Both the position numbers and the translations under genes were made by a program. A stretch of 18,539 nt of DNA from UBA7672 sp036733305 (GTDB lineage Bacteria > Pseudomonadota > Alphaproteobacteria > Caulobacterales > Hyphomonadaceae): the NCBI GenBank assembly GCA_036733305.1, contig DAINAT010000064.1, positions 1 through 18,539 on the forward strand, given 5' to 3'. A model generated the notes under the pieces. That model searched no databases, had not been told where the DNA came from, and saw nothing but the letters and a program-made list of their open reading frames with translations. Of this stretch, positions 1 through 6,889 are shown in pieces (the stretch's first letter is position 1; each line of letters starts with the position of its first letter).

Positions 1-95
1 CAGGGCCGGCGGCGGAAGCGCCGGCGACCCTCGTCCCGACCAGCTCTCTCCGCCCTGAACTGCCGAAGACCGAAGGGACGAGTGGAGAGACTGAG

Positions 96-1055
96 ATGAC
101 CACCGAGGCACTGCCGCCAGCGAACACTGTCGATCACGAAGCCCGCAACCGCGCCATCGGCGTCGGCCTTGCAGCTCTCGGCGCAGCTCTCTTCTCGCTC
201 AAGGGTGTCGTCATCAAGCTTGCCTTCGCTGAAGGCATCGGCGTCTCGCAGCTTCTCACCCTGCGCATGGCCTTCTCGCTGCCAGTCTATCTGGCGGTCG
301 GGATCTTCGCGTACATGCGCCTGAAGAAGCAGCCCTCGCTCAAGACCTACGCGCTCGCTGCCGGCCTCGGCATCATGAGCTATTGCCTGTCGTCCTGGCT
401 CAATTTTGAGGGGCTGAAATACGTCTCGGCGCAGCTCGAACGTCTGATCCTCTACATCTACCCGACGATGGTTGCGGGCCTTTCCTTCTTCTTCCTGAAG
501 GACAAGATCACCACCCGCCACGTCATCGCGCTGATCCTCGCCTATGTCGGCGTCGCCGTCCTCTTCGGCGCGGAGATCAGCCATCAGGGCGCCAACGCCT
601 GGCTCGGCGGCGGCCTCATCTTCGCCGGCGCGCTGATCTATGCGGTCTATGTCACGGCCTCGAAGCCGATCATCTCGCGCATGGGCTCCACGCTCTTCAC
701 TGCCTTCGGCATGAGCGCGGCTTCGATCGTCTTCCTCACGCAGAGCGGCATCGACATGGCGTTCCACTCACCGCCGCCGGTCACGGCGAACGGCTACTGG
801 CTCGCCCTCGTACTCGCCATCTTCTGCACCGTAATTCCTAGCTTCATGATCGCCGAAGCGATCGGGCGCATCGGCCCCGGACGGATGAGCGCCATCGGCG
901 GCGTCGGTCCGGTTGTTGCGGCATGGGCGGCGGTGATGATCCTGCACGAGCCCTTCGGCTGGCCGCACATCGTCTCGATGGCGCTGACCATCGCCGGTGT
1001 CTGGCTGCTCGCAAAGCCGAAGATCACGCGAACGGCTGGCGCCCGGACTTGGTAG
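96..1055 (+). CDS. EamA/DMT-superfamily inner-membrane transporter
   Basis: A 319-residue multi-spanning membrane protein. Two homologous halves are visible (about residues 22-157 and 168-306), each ending in a helix of the EamA type, for example SAQLERLILYIYPTMVAGL near 111-129 and the GPVVAAWAAVMILHEPFGW stretch near 271-289. This fits the ten-helix drug/metabolite transporter fold, which exports or imports small metabolites; the substrate cannot be read from the sequence. The ATG at 96 is preceded by GGAGAG at 84-89. The same frame stays open to the left edge, so a longer start outside the window is not excluded, but the Shine-Dalgarno site favours this one. A 7-bp hairpin (GCCGGCG 5-11 with CGCCGGC 19-25) lies upstream and may end a gene outside the window. 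Its stop codon directly abuts the stop of the convergent amidase. Confidence 0.9.
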   Translation: MTTEALPPANTVDHEARNRAIGVGLAALGAALFSLKGVVIKLAFAEGIGVSQLLTLRMAFSLPVYLAVGIFAYMRLKKQPSLKTYALAAGLGIMSYCLSSWLNFEGLKYVSAQLERLILYIYPTMVAGLSFFFLKDKITTRHVIALILAYVGVAVLFGAEISHQGANAWLGGGLIFAGALIYAVYVTASKPIISRMGSTLFTAFGMSAASIVFLTQSGIDMAFHSPPPVTANGYWLALVLAIFCTVIPSFMIAEAIGRIGPGRMSAIGGVGPVVAAWAAVMILHEPFGWPHIVSMALTIAGVWLLAKPKITRTAGARTW

Positions 1056-2435
1056 TCAGAGCGCAATCGCTGGCGGCTCGATCTCATGGCCGACCATGCC
1101 AGCGAAAGCGATGGTTGTCTTGTCCTCCAGGAACGGCCCTATCGCCTGAATACCAATCGGCAGGCCATCCTTGCTAAGACCCAGCGGGATAGCGGTCGAG
1201 GGCAGGTTGGCCACGGTCGCGATCCCGGCCCAGCCGAGCTGCGATCCGAAATTGGCAGGTTCGCCATCCATCTCCAGCGGCCGCTTCCGCCAGTCTGGCT
1301 CGTCCGTGTGCGGGAATGCCGGTGTCCCGAAGGTGGGACAGAGCACGATGTCGAAATGCCGGAAGAAGTCCGCCCACTGTTTGCGGATCTTCAGCTGGTT
1401 ATCGAGAAGATCGAACCATTGATGCGCCGAAATCGGCGGCCGCGCCGGGTTCGCCTCGCCCCGCGTGATGATCGTATGCAGCATCGACTGATAGGTTTTC
1501 CACTGCACATTCAGATCCGGCAGCAAGCTCGACTGCCGCGCCACCATCGCGCCTTCTTTGGTCAGTTGGTCGGCCAGCTTCTCCAGCGCGCCCAAGATAT
1601 TGCTGTCCGCCCGCGCGGTGGGATGATGATCGAGAACGAAAACCCGGAAGCTCCCCAACCGCTCATGCCGCGGCAGAGGCATCGCCAGCTTGTTCGCCGG
1701 CGATTCAGCGTCCGGATCGGCCACTGCATCGAGCGCCAGGGCGAGGTCCGCAGCCGACCGCGCGATCGGCCCGATCACGCCGAGCAGAGGCGGGGCCAGC
1801 TGCGCCCCACCCGGGCTATGTCCACCCTGCGGGATCAGGTTGTAGCTCGTCTTGTGACCATACACGCCGCAGAACATCGCTGGCACCCGGATCGAGCCTC
1901 CGATATCGGAGCCCATCTCCAGCGCCGAAAAGCCCATCGCAATCGCTGCAGCGCTTCCGCCCGACGACCCGCCGGGCGAGCGCGTGAGGTCATAAGGATT
2001 GTTCGTGCGTCCGTAGATTGGATTGGCCGACTGCCAGTCGCCCAGCGCCGGCGGCACATTGGTCTTGCCCAGCACCAGCGCGCCAGCAGCCTTGAGTCTT
2101 TGTACCGTCAGCGAGTCCTCGCGGGCCACATGCTCGCTATGGTTTGTAAAGCCCCAGGTCGTCGGATGCCCGCGCAGGTCGAAGCTTTCCTTCACGGTCA
2201 TCGGAATGCCGGTCAGCGCTCTTTGCTCGCCGCGAGCCAGCGCTTCATCTGCCATTCGTGCTTCATTCCGCGCGCGTTCGAAGTCTCTCACGACAACGGC
2301 ATTGACTTGCGGATCCAGCGCCTCGATCCGCGCGATGGAGGCTCTGCACAACTCCTGCGCGCTAAAAGCCTTCTTTTTCAGCCCGGCAGCGAGCTGCGCA
2401 GCAGTCATCCGGAAGAAGCTATCGTCCAGACTCAT
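1056..2435 (-). CDS. Amidase signature (AS) family hydrolase
   Basis: 459 residues, a usual length for the family. AS enzymes hydrolyse amide (sometimes ester) bonds with a Ser-cisSer-Lys triad. All three are visible with FAAH-like spacing: Lys82 in MTVKES, cis-Ser157 in SPGGSSGGS, and nucleophile Ser181 in GSDIGGSIR. There is no GatB or GatC gene nearby and the protein lacks obvious GatA context, so a general amidase is the better call; substrate unknown. The start at 2435 (MSLDD) is chosen because homologous sequence begins there. The frame continues upstream into the divergent esterase gene, and another Met at 2483 would add a short hydrophobic stretch (MAAGLILAAIGVRLCA), but I see no ribosome site for it. 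A weak TAGG lies about 10 nt before 2435. Convergent with the EamA gene, zero gap. Confidence 0.9.
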   Translation of the reverse strand: MSLDDSFFRMTAAQLAAGLKKKAFSAQELCRASIARIEALDPQVNAVVVRDFERARNEARMADEALARGEQRALTGIPMTVKESFDLRGHPTTWGFTNHSEHVAREDSLTVQRLKAAGALVLGKTNVPPALGDWQSANPIYGRTNNPYDLTRSPGGSSGGSAAAIAMGFSALEMGSDIGGSIRVPAMFCGVYGHKTSYNLIPQGGHSPGGAQLAPPLLGVIGPIARSAADLALALDAVADPDAESPANKLAMPLPRHERLGSFRVFVLDHHPTARADSNILGALEKLADQLTKEGAMVARQSSLLPDLNVQWKTYQSMLHTIITRGEANPARPPISAHQWFDLLDNQLKIRKQWADFFRHFDIVLCPTFGTPAFPHTDEPDWRKRPLEMDGEPANFGSQLGWAGIATVANLPSTAIPLGLSKDGLPIGIQAIGPFLEDKTTIAFAGMVGHEIEPPAIAL

Positions 2436-2535
2436 GGCGCAAAGCCTAACACCAATCGCCGCCAAGATCAGCCCGGCAGCCATCGAGAAAGTGAAACACG
2501 CAACGGTTGACCATAGGCCGGGCGGAACTGAAGGT

Positions 2536-2548
2536 CTATCGCAGATAG
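2536..2548. promoter_or_regulatory. Palindrome in the divergent amidase/esterase promoter region
   Basis: CTATC (2536-2540), spacer GCA, GATAG (2544-2548) lies 37 nt before the esterase ATG, inside the 150-nt divergent spacer. The position suits an operator. No regulator gene is adjacent and short palindromes occur by chance, so this is only a candidate. Confidence 0.25.
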
Positions 2549-2585
2549 GCGTCACATCAGAACGCCATCGAACCGGGAGAGACAC

Positions 2586-3722
2586 ATGAAGACGACGACA
2601 TGGCTCAGGCGCTTCGCCGCCGCTGGTACGCTGGCCGCCATCAGCGCCAGCGCCTTCGCCCAGCAACCCACGGCCACCCCCAACACGCTGCTTGGCACGA
2701 ACTGCAACGCGCCGCCGGTCTACCACTGCCCGGATGCGTCCTGCGAAGGGCCTGTGACGACCCAGCCGGGCAACACGGTCGAGATGAAGACACGCCGCAC
2801 GTACTTTCTTGATTGCCCCGTGGGCTATCAACCGGGCGACAAGGTCACGCTGGTTCTGTCGCTGCATGGCGCAGGCTCCTACGCCAACTGGCAACGCAAC
2901 TACGCGCCGTTCATGGACGTGAAGGACAAGTACAAGCTAGTCATCATGACACCCGGCTCGCCCACACGCGTGTGGAGTGATGCTGATGACCAGTATCTGC
3001 AGAACATCGTCGACTCGGTCGTTGGCGCTGTCGGCAAGTCGAATGTCGAACGCTTTGTCCTCGCAGGCCACAGCCAAGGCGGCATGACGTCGAACCGGAT
3101 TATCTGCAGCGACTATTTCAAGGACAAGGTGGATGTCCGCATCTCGCTCTCGGGCGGACGCATCGGGCCGACCACGCCGGCCGGCCGCGGCTTCGCCAAT
3201 GGCGGTCTGCCCATCTACCAGCAGGTTCCCGGCGTTCCGCAACCGCCGCCGCCAACGCGGGCCGCTGCGCCGGCTCCCGCCGGCCCGCCGGGAGGCGCGT
3301 GCGATTACTCTTTCATCTTCACCAATGGAGAATACGAAACCATTCCGGGTGAGACCTCGCCACTCGCCGACAAGTTCGGCTGCGGTCCGCGCGTGAAGGA
3401 AGAAGACGTGATCGACCCCAAGGCCGGCTATGTCTGGGATGCGACGCGCCAGGATCCGGGCACGGATGGTTGGGGCCACTATCCGCGCTCCGGCCGCGCG
3501 ACCGTCTACAACTTCCCGAACTGCAAGGATGGCCGCGTCGTCGCTGACGTTGTCCGTCTTCAGAAAGGTCACACTGAAGGCCTCGAACCGAACGTGACCG
3601 AGAAGCTGATCAAGCTCGCGACCTCGGCCAAGGGTGGCAAAATAAAGAGCGGTGCATGGACGCCCCCGGCGCCGCCGGCCGCAGCTCGGGCAAATGTCTC
3701 ACCGGGAACGCGCCCGAACTAG
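2586..3722 (+). CDS. Exported alpha/beta-hydrolase, PHB-depolymerase/esterase-like
   Basis: 378 residues with a clear signal peptide (MKTTTWLRRF then a hydrophobic core, cleavage after ASAFA at 25), so it acts in the periplasm or outside. The mature protein shows the esterase/PHB-depolymerase fold: LSLHGAG at 91-97 (oxyanion region), nucleophile Ser163 in GHSQGG, and a late His329 in KGHTEG as catalytic base; the acid is probably among Glu249/Glu251. It has eight cysteines (40, 48, 53, 77, 174, 239, 266, 313), fitting disulfides in an exported enzyme. A Pro/Ala-rich insert at about 216-237 splits the hydrolase core, and the C-terminus is also Pro/Ala-rich. GGGAGA at 2576-2581 precedes the ATG. 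It probably cleaves an ester; the substrate (polyester, feruloyl or acetyl ester) is not determinable. Confidence 0.85.
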   Translation: MKTTTWLRRFAAAGTLAAISASAFAQQPTATPNTLLGTNCNAPPVYHCPDASCEGPVTTQPGNTVEMKTRRTYFLDCPVGYQPGDKVTLVLSLHGAGSYANWQRNYAPFMDVKDKYKLVIMTPGSPTRVWSDADDQYLQNIVDSVVGAVGKSNVERFVLAGHSQGGMTSNRIICSDYFKDKVDVRISLSGGRIGPTTPAGRGFANGGLPIYQQVPGVPQPPPPTRAAAPAPAGPPGGACDYSFIFTNGEYETIPGETSPLADKFGCGPRVKEEDVIDPKAGYVWDATRQDPGTDGWGHYPRSGRATVYNFPNCKDGRVVADVVRLQKGHTEGLEPNVTEKLIKLATSAKGGKIKSGAWTPPAPPAAARANVSPGTRPN

Positions 3723-3735
3723 CGCTGTTTCCGGG

Positions 3736-3761
3736 CCGGCGGCAGGGCGACCTGCCGCCGG
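3736..3761 (+). terminator. Strong hairpin after the esterase gene
   Basis: A perfect 11-bp stem, CCGGCGGCAGG (3736-3746) with CCTGCCGCCGG (3751-3761), closed by a GCGA (GNRA-type) tetraloop, begins 13 nt after the esterase stop. It is followed by TTGCGTTTC rather than a clean T run, so it is a likely but not classical intrinsic terminator. Confidence 0.6.
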
Positions 3762-3824
3762 TTGCGTTTCGCCGCTTTGGACTTGGGCAGCGCTGCGCTA
3801 GATCAGGCAGATAAGGAGACGATC

Positions 3825-4220
3825 ATGTTGAAACCCATCCTCGCATCCATCGCCCTCGTTGGTCTACTTGCGGCCTGTTCGCCCGGCGACGCGGAGCTTG
3901 ATGGCGATATGGAGGTCAACGGCATGGAGCCGGCCTTCTGGGGAGTGAAAGTCGTCCGCGCCGAAAACAAGGCCACCATCAACGTTCTCGGTGAGCGCGA
4001 TATCGTTGGCGAGGCCCCGGTGAAATCCACGGGCGAGAAGGCTACGATCCTCACATCCAAGACGCCAGAAGGCGACTTTGTCATGACCCTGACACGTGCA
4101 GATTGCAAGGATGGCTTGGGCGACCGTGAATACCACTGGTCGGTCTCCGCTTCCTGGAAGGGAGAGACGTTGAAAGGTTGTGCTGCGCCCGCGAAGCCCG
4201 CCGACCCAGCGGCGGGGTGA
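3825..4220 (+). CDS. Small lipoprotein, COG3650-like
   Basis: 131 residues. A lipoprotein signal with lipobox LLAAC gives lipidated Cys18. The C-terminal half (FVMTLTRADCKDGLGDREY ... WKGETLKGCA) matches the pattern I know from COG3650-type uncharacterised proteins, where a Cys-Asp-Gly motif is followed by 'Y' and a final GCA; the two globular cysteines (94 and 119) may form a disulfide. Function unknown. The frame opens earlier (TTG at 3762), but AAGGAG at 3813-3818 and the signal peptide fix the start at 3825. Ends in an Ala/Pro tail. Codirectional with the next lipoprotein (73-nt gap), so they may share a transcript. Confidence 0.85.
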   Translation: MLKPILASIALVGLLAACSPGDAELDGDMEVNGMEPAFWGVKVVRAENKATINVLGERDIVGEAPVKSTGEKATILTSKTPEGDFVMTLTRADCKDGLGDREYHWSVSASWKGETLKGCAAPAKPADPAAG

Positions 4221-4293
4221 TTTGGCGCTGATTGACTTGGATCAGGGGCAAGGCGCAGTCTGTTTCCGGACGAGGATACTCAGGGGACGTCAC

Positions 4294-4509
4294 ATGCGCC
4301 TGTCAATGATCGCTGCGTTTGCAGCAACCGCCGCTCTTTGCTCTGCCTGCAGCCCGCCCGTCGGTTCGGCCGAATGGTGCAAGCAGATGGAAGCGAAGAT
4401 GAAAGGCCAGGACTCGCTAGAGCAAATCTCGAAGCTGACGCCCGAGGAGCAGCAGGGCATCGGTCAGTGCATGATGAATGCGCTCGATGGCGCATTGAAA
4501 CAGCAATAG
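4294..4509 (+). CDS. Small lipoprotein, DUF3012-like
   Basis: 71 residues: a signal peptide with lipobox LCSAC (lipidated Cys19), then SPPVGSAEWCKQM at 20-32. This resembles DUF3012 proteins, tiny lipoproteins with a 'PEVGSxxWC' start and a second Cys near the end (here Cys29 and Cys59). The role of the family is unknown. The start at 4294 follows AGGGGA at 4282-4287; the frame begins earlier, but residues before this Met look like read-through of non-coding DNA. The stop is 4 nt from the stop of the convergent recombinase. Family assignment is from memory of the motif and is moderate. Confidence 0.75.
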   Translation: MRLSMIAAFAATAALCSACSPPVGSAEWCKQMEAKMKGQDSLEQISKLTPEEQQGIGQCMMNALDGALKQQ

Positions 4510-4513
4510 CCAT

Positions 4514-5443
4514 TCAGGCCCGTGGGTGCGCCTCGGCATGCACCTTCATCAGCCGGGCTGCGTCGACGCCGGTGTAGATCTGCGTCGTCGACAGGCTGGC
4601 GTGGCCCAGCAGCGCCTGGATCGACCGCAGGTCGCCGCCGTTCGCGAGCAGGTGCGTCGCGAATGAGTGACGCATCGCGTGTGGCGTCGCCGTCTCCGGC
4701 AAGCCAAGCCGGTGGCGCAGCTTTTCCATCAAACGCTGCACCAGCCGTGGATTGAGCGGGCCACCCTTGGCCCCGCGGAAGATCGGCTCGTCCGGCGCAG
4801 CGGGAAACGGGCACAGCTTGGCGTACTCATTGATCGCCTCGCGCACCGTGCGGATCAGCGGCACGATCCGCACCTTGCGGCCCTTGCCATAGACCCGCAA
4901 CGCTTCCGGCGCAGGCGTATCCTTGCCGGTTAGCGACAGCGCTTCGGACAGACGAAGGCCAGCGCCATAAAGCAGTGACAGGATCGCAGCGTCGCGCGCG
5001 AGGATCCATTCGGCGACGTCATCGCCGTCGCCATCTCCGGCAATGTCGATCGCTTCCGACGCAAGTTTCTCGGGTAGTGGGCGGGGCAGGCGATGCGGTC
5101 GCCGCGGGCTCTCGAACATCATCGCTTTCGCGTTCGCCGCATCGAGCCTGCGGTCGAGGAACTTGTAGAAGGCGCGCAGGCTGGACGCCGCGCGAGCACG
5201 CGAAGAGGCCGCTAGATTGTCTTCTGTCCGCCGGCGTGCAAGCCAGGCGACGACGTCGTGGCGCGACAGGCGCTTCAGGTCCGAGACGTGCGGCTCGCCG
5301 CCCAGATGTTCGACCAGGAAATTGATAAAATGGGTAACGTCGCGCTGATACGCCTCGATTGTCTTTTCAGACGACCGACGCTCGGTCTCCAGCCAGACCG
5401 TGAACTCCTGCAGGGCTTCCCGCGCTGTATTCGGCGTGCTCAT
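4514..5443 (-). CDS. xerC: Tyrosine recombinase of the Xer type (probably XerC)
   Basis: 309 residues, the usual Xer length. N-terminal SAM-like core-binding domain (about 8-100), then the catalytic domain. All catalytic residues are visible: Arg164 (YGAGLRLSE), Lys187 (VYGKGRK), His255 and Arg258 (HAMRHSFATHLL), His281 (LLGHASLSTTQIY) and nucleophile Tyr290. Xer recombinases resolve chromosome dimers at dif with FtsK. The choice of XerC over XerD rests on overall look and the nearby priA and is not certain. No integrase-like extra domains, att sites or phage genes are seen, so a housekeeping role is preferred over a mobile-element integrase. Start at 5443 (MSTPNTAREAL); the longer frame upstream (to 5524) looks non-coding. 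Divergent from the peroxiredoxin, 131 nt apart. Confidence 0.88.
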   Translation of the reverse strand: MSTPNTAREALQEFTVWLETERRSSEKTIEAYQRDVTHFINFLVEHLGGEPHVSDLKRLSRHDVVAWLARRRTEDNLAASSRARAASSLRAFYKFLDRRLDAANAKAMMFESPRRPHRLPRPLPEKLASEAIDIAGDGDGDDVAEWILARDAAILSLLYGAGLRLSEALSLTGKDTPAPEALRVYGKGRKVRIVPLIRTVREAINEYAKLCPFPAAPDEPIFRGAKGGPLNPRLVQRLMEKLRHRLGLPETATPHAMRHSFATHLLANGGDLRSIQALLGHASLSTTQIYTGVDAARLMKVHAEAHPRA

Positions 5444-5574
5444 GGGTCGAAACGATGCTTGCCGGGCGTTAAGACCGTGTTTCTGTAAACTCAGCCTTGA
5501 GCCCAGACGGCTGTTTCCCTGCATTTGAAGTCCTATTTTCAGGGCCTGACAGCAGGAAAAGCAGGAAACTGACC

Positions 5575-6237
5575 ATGCCGCTTCGTATCGGAGACAAGGC
5601 CCCGGATTTCACCGCCGACACGACAAAGGGCCGGCTCGGCCTGCACGACTATCTCGGCGACTCGTGGGGCGTTCTGTTCTCGCACCCGAAGGACTTTACG
5701 CCCGTCTGCACCACCGAACTCGGCTCGCTGGCCCAACTCGAGCCTGAGTTTACGGAGCGCAACGCCAAGCTGATTGGCCTGTCGGTCGACCCGGTAACGG
5801 ATCATTCGCGCTGGCTGCCGGACATCAAGGATGTGACGGGCTTTCTGCCCAACTATCCGTTGATCGGCGACGCCGACCTCAAGGTCGCAAAACTGTACGA
5901 CATGCTGCCGGCCGATGCAGGCGATACGGCGGCGGGCCGCACGGCTGCGACCAACGCCACGGTGCGCACCGTGTACCTGATCGGACCGGACAAGCTGATC
6001 AAGGCTATGCTTGTCTATCCGATGACATCGGGGCGTAACTTCGATGAAGTACTGCGCCTGATCGACTCGCTGCAGCTCACCGCGAAGCACAAGGTGGCGA
6101 CGCCCGCGAACTGGAAGCTGGGCGATGATGTCATCATTGCCGGTTCGATCAGCGACGAGGATGCGAAGAAGATTTATCCCGGCGGCTGGAAAGCGCCTAA
6201 GCCCTACCTGCGCATCGTCCCGCAGCCAAAGGGCTGA
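5575..6237 (+). CDS. 1-Cys peroxiredoxin, Prx6 subfamily
   Basis: 220 residues, the Prx6 length. It reduces peroxides through a peroxidatic cysteine. Visible: HPKDFTPVCTTELG with Cys45, the conserved Arg in ATVRTVYLIGP (about 135), and the typical C-terminal Prx6 domain NWKLGDDVIIAGSISDEDAK ending KPYLRIVPQ. Cys45 is the only cysteine in the protein, so it must be a 1-Cys enzyme recycled by an external thiol. The frame is open from 5497, but the fold begins at MPLRIGDKAPDF and GGAAA at 5564-5568 precedes this ATG, so 5575 is chosen. A small hairpin (CAGCC 6223-6227 with GGCTG 6232-6236) overlaps the stop codon. Cytoplasmic; no signal peptide. Confidence 0.95.
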   Translation: MPLRIGDKAPDFTADTTKGRLGLHDYLGDSWGVLFSHPKDFTPVCTTELGSLAQLEPEFTERNAKLIGLSVDPVTDHSRWLPDIKDVTGFLPNYPLIGDADLKVAKLYDMLPADAGDTAAGRTAATNATVRTVYLIGPDKLIKAMLVYPMTSGRNFDEVLRLIDSLQLTAKHKVATPANWKLGDDVIIAGSISDEDAKKIYPGGWKAPKPYLRIVPQPKG

Positions 6238-6325
6238 AGGAATGGAAATTTCACCCTGCGGTTGATAAAGCTGGCTGTGACAAGGTTGGTCCATCGCTGG
6301 CTTGTTTGGGGGCAGGGAGATCCGC

Positions 6326-6820
6326 ATGAAGCCGAGGCACTGGAAATATTGGGCCGCTGGCGTGGTCGCGATCGCCGGGCTGACCGCCTGTACGCCTGCG
6401 GCCCCGCCGGTTGAAACCGCATCGTCGCCGGCGCTTGCGGCGGGGGCAGAACCTGCGCCGGCGGCTGGCGCGCCAACGCCGGTCGGTCCGCCGAGTGCGA
6501 ACATCGATCCGGGCTACACCGGTGCGTGGGCCAGTATCGAAACCGACTGTGGCGATCTCGTGAAGGTCGTGAAGCTCAGCGGCAAAAACGTCACGCTGAT
6601 GGCGGGCGAGGGCCAGTGCGCGATTACTTCGGTCGATGAGCAGCACCCGACTGGCCGCTCGATGACTTACACGATCAAGGCCAACTGCGTGTCGCCGAAC
6701 CGGACCGGAGAAGACACCTTTCGCATCAATTTCGGCCCGTCGGACACGGTCGTGCAATTCCAGCAGAACGCGCGCGAGCCGGTGCGGTTGGTTCGCTGCC
6801 CGCCGGGCGTAACACCCTGA
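6326..6820 (+). CDS. Uncharacterised lipoprotein with Pro/Ala linker
   Basis: 164 residues. N-terminal signal with lipobox GLTAC (lipidated Cys22), then an Ala/Pro/Thr-rich linker from about 23 to 62, then a compact domain of about 95 residues with four cysteines (75, 98, 121, 158). The domain opens YTGAWASIETDCGD and contains beta-strand-like stretches (VKLSGKNVTLM, MTYTIKANC, TVVQFQ). I do not recognise a family; the 'GAWA... C ... L' start recalls small lipocalin-like or META-type lipoproteins that assay as beta-barrels, but this is a guess. GGGAGA at 6315-6320 supports the start over an upstream in-frame ATG at 6302. Lies between the peroxiredoxin and priA, same strand. Confidence 0.8.
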   Translation: MKPRHWKYWAAGVVAIAGLTACTPAAPPVETASSPALAAGAEPAPAAGAPTPVGPPSANIDPGYTGAWASIETDCGDLVKVVKLSGKNVTLMAGEGQCAITSVDEQHPTGRSMTYTIKANCVSPNRTGEDTFRINFGPSDTVVQFQQNAREPVRLVRCPPGVTP

Positions 6821-6889
6821 AATCAGCCGTTTGCCGCAGGGCGGTATCCCCTCGGTTGACAGGCTGCATGTGTCTCTGACCATGCAACC

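Noticed and set aside
1086..2510. 474-codon open frame on the plus strand
   Set aside because: Antisense to the amidase, whose full catalytic triad is visible; the plus frame has an Arg-rich composition typical of shadows in GC-rich DNA.
2436..2894. 153-residue N-terminal extension of the amidase frame
   Set aside because: It overlaps the divergent esterase gene and has no amidase homology; the family starts near MSLDD.
4514..5443. Recombinase as a phage or integron integrase
   Set aside because: Length and domain layout are those of Xer proteins, and no att site, cargo or phage gene is next to it.
5539..6504. 321-codon open frame opposite the peroxiredoxin
   Set aside because: Shadow of the peroxiredoxin and the start of the lipoprotein gene; no family likeness.
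6856..6889. TTGACA promoter giving a leaderless priA mRNA
   Set aside because: Distance would fit a start near the ATG, but no acceptable -10 lies at 16-18 nt, so it is left unannotated.
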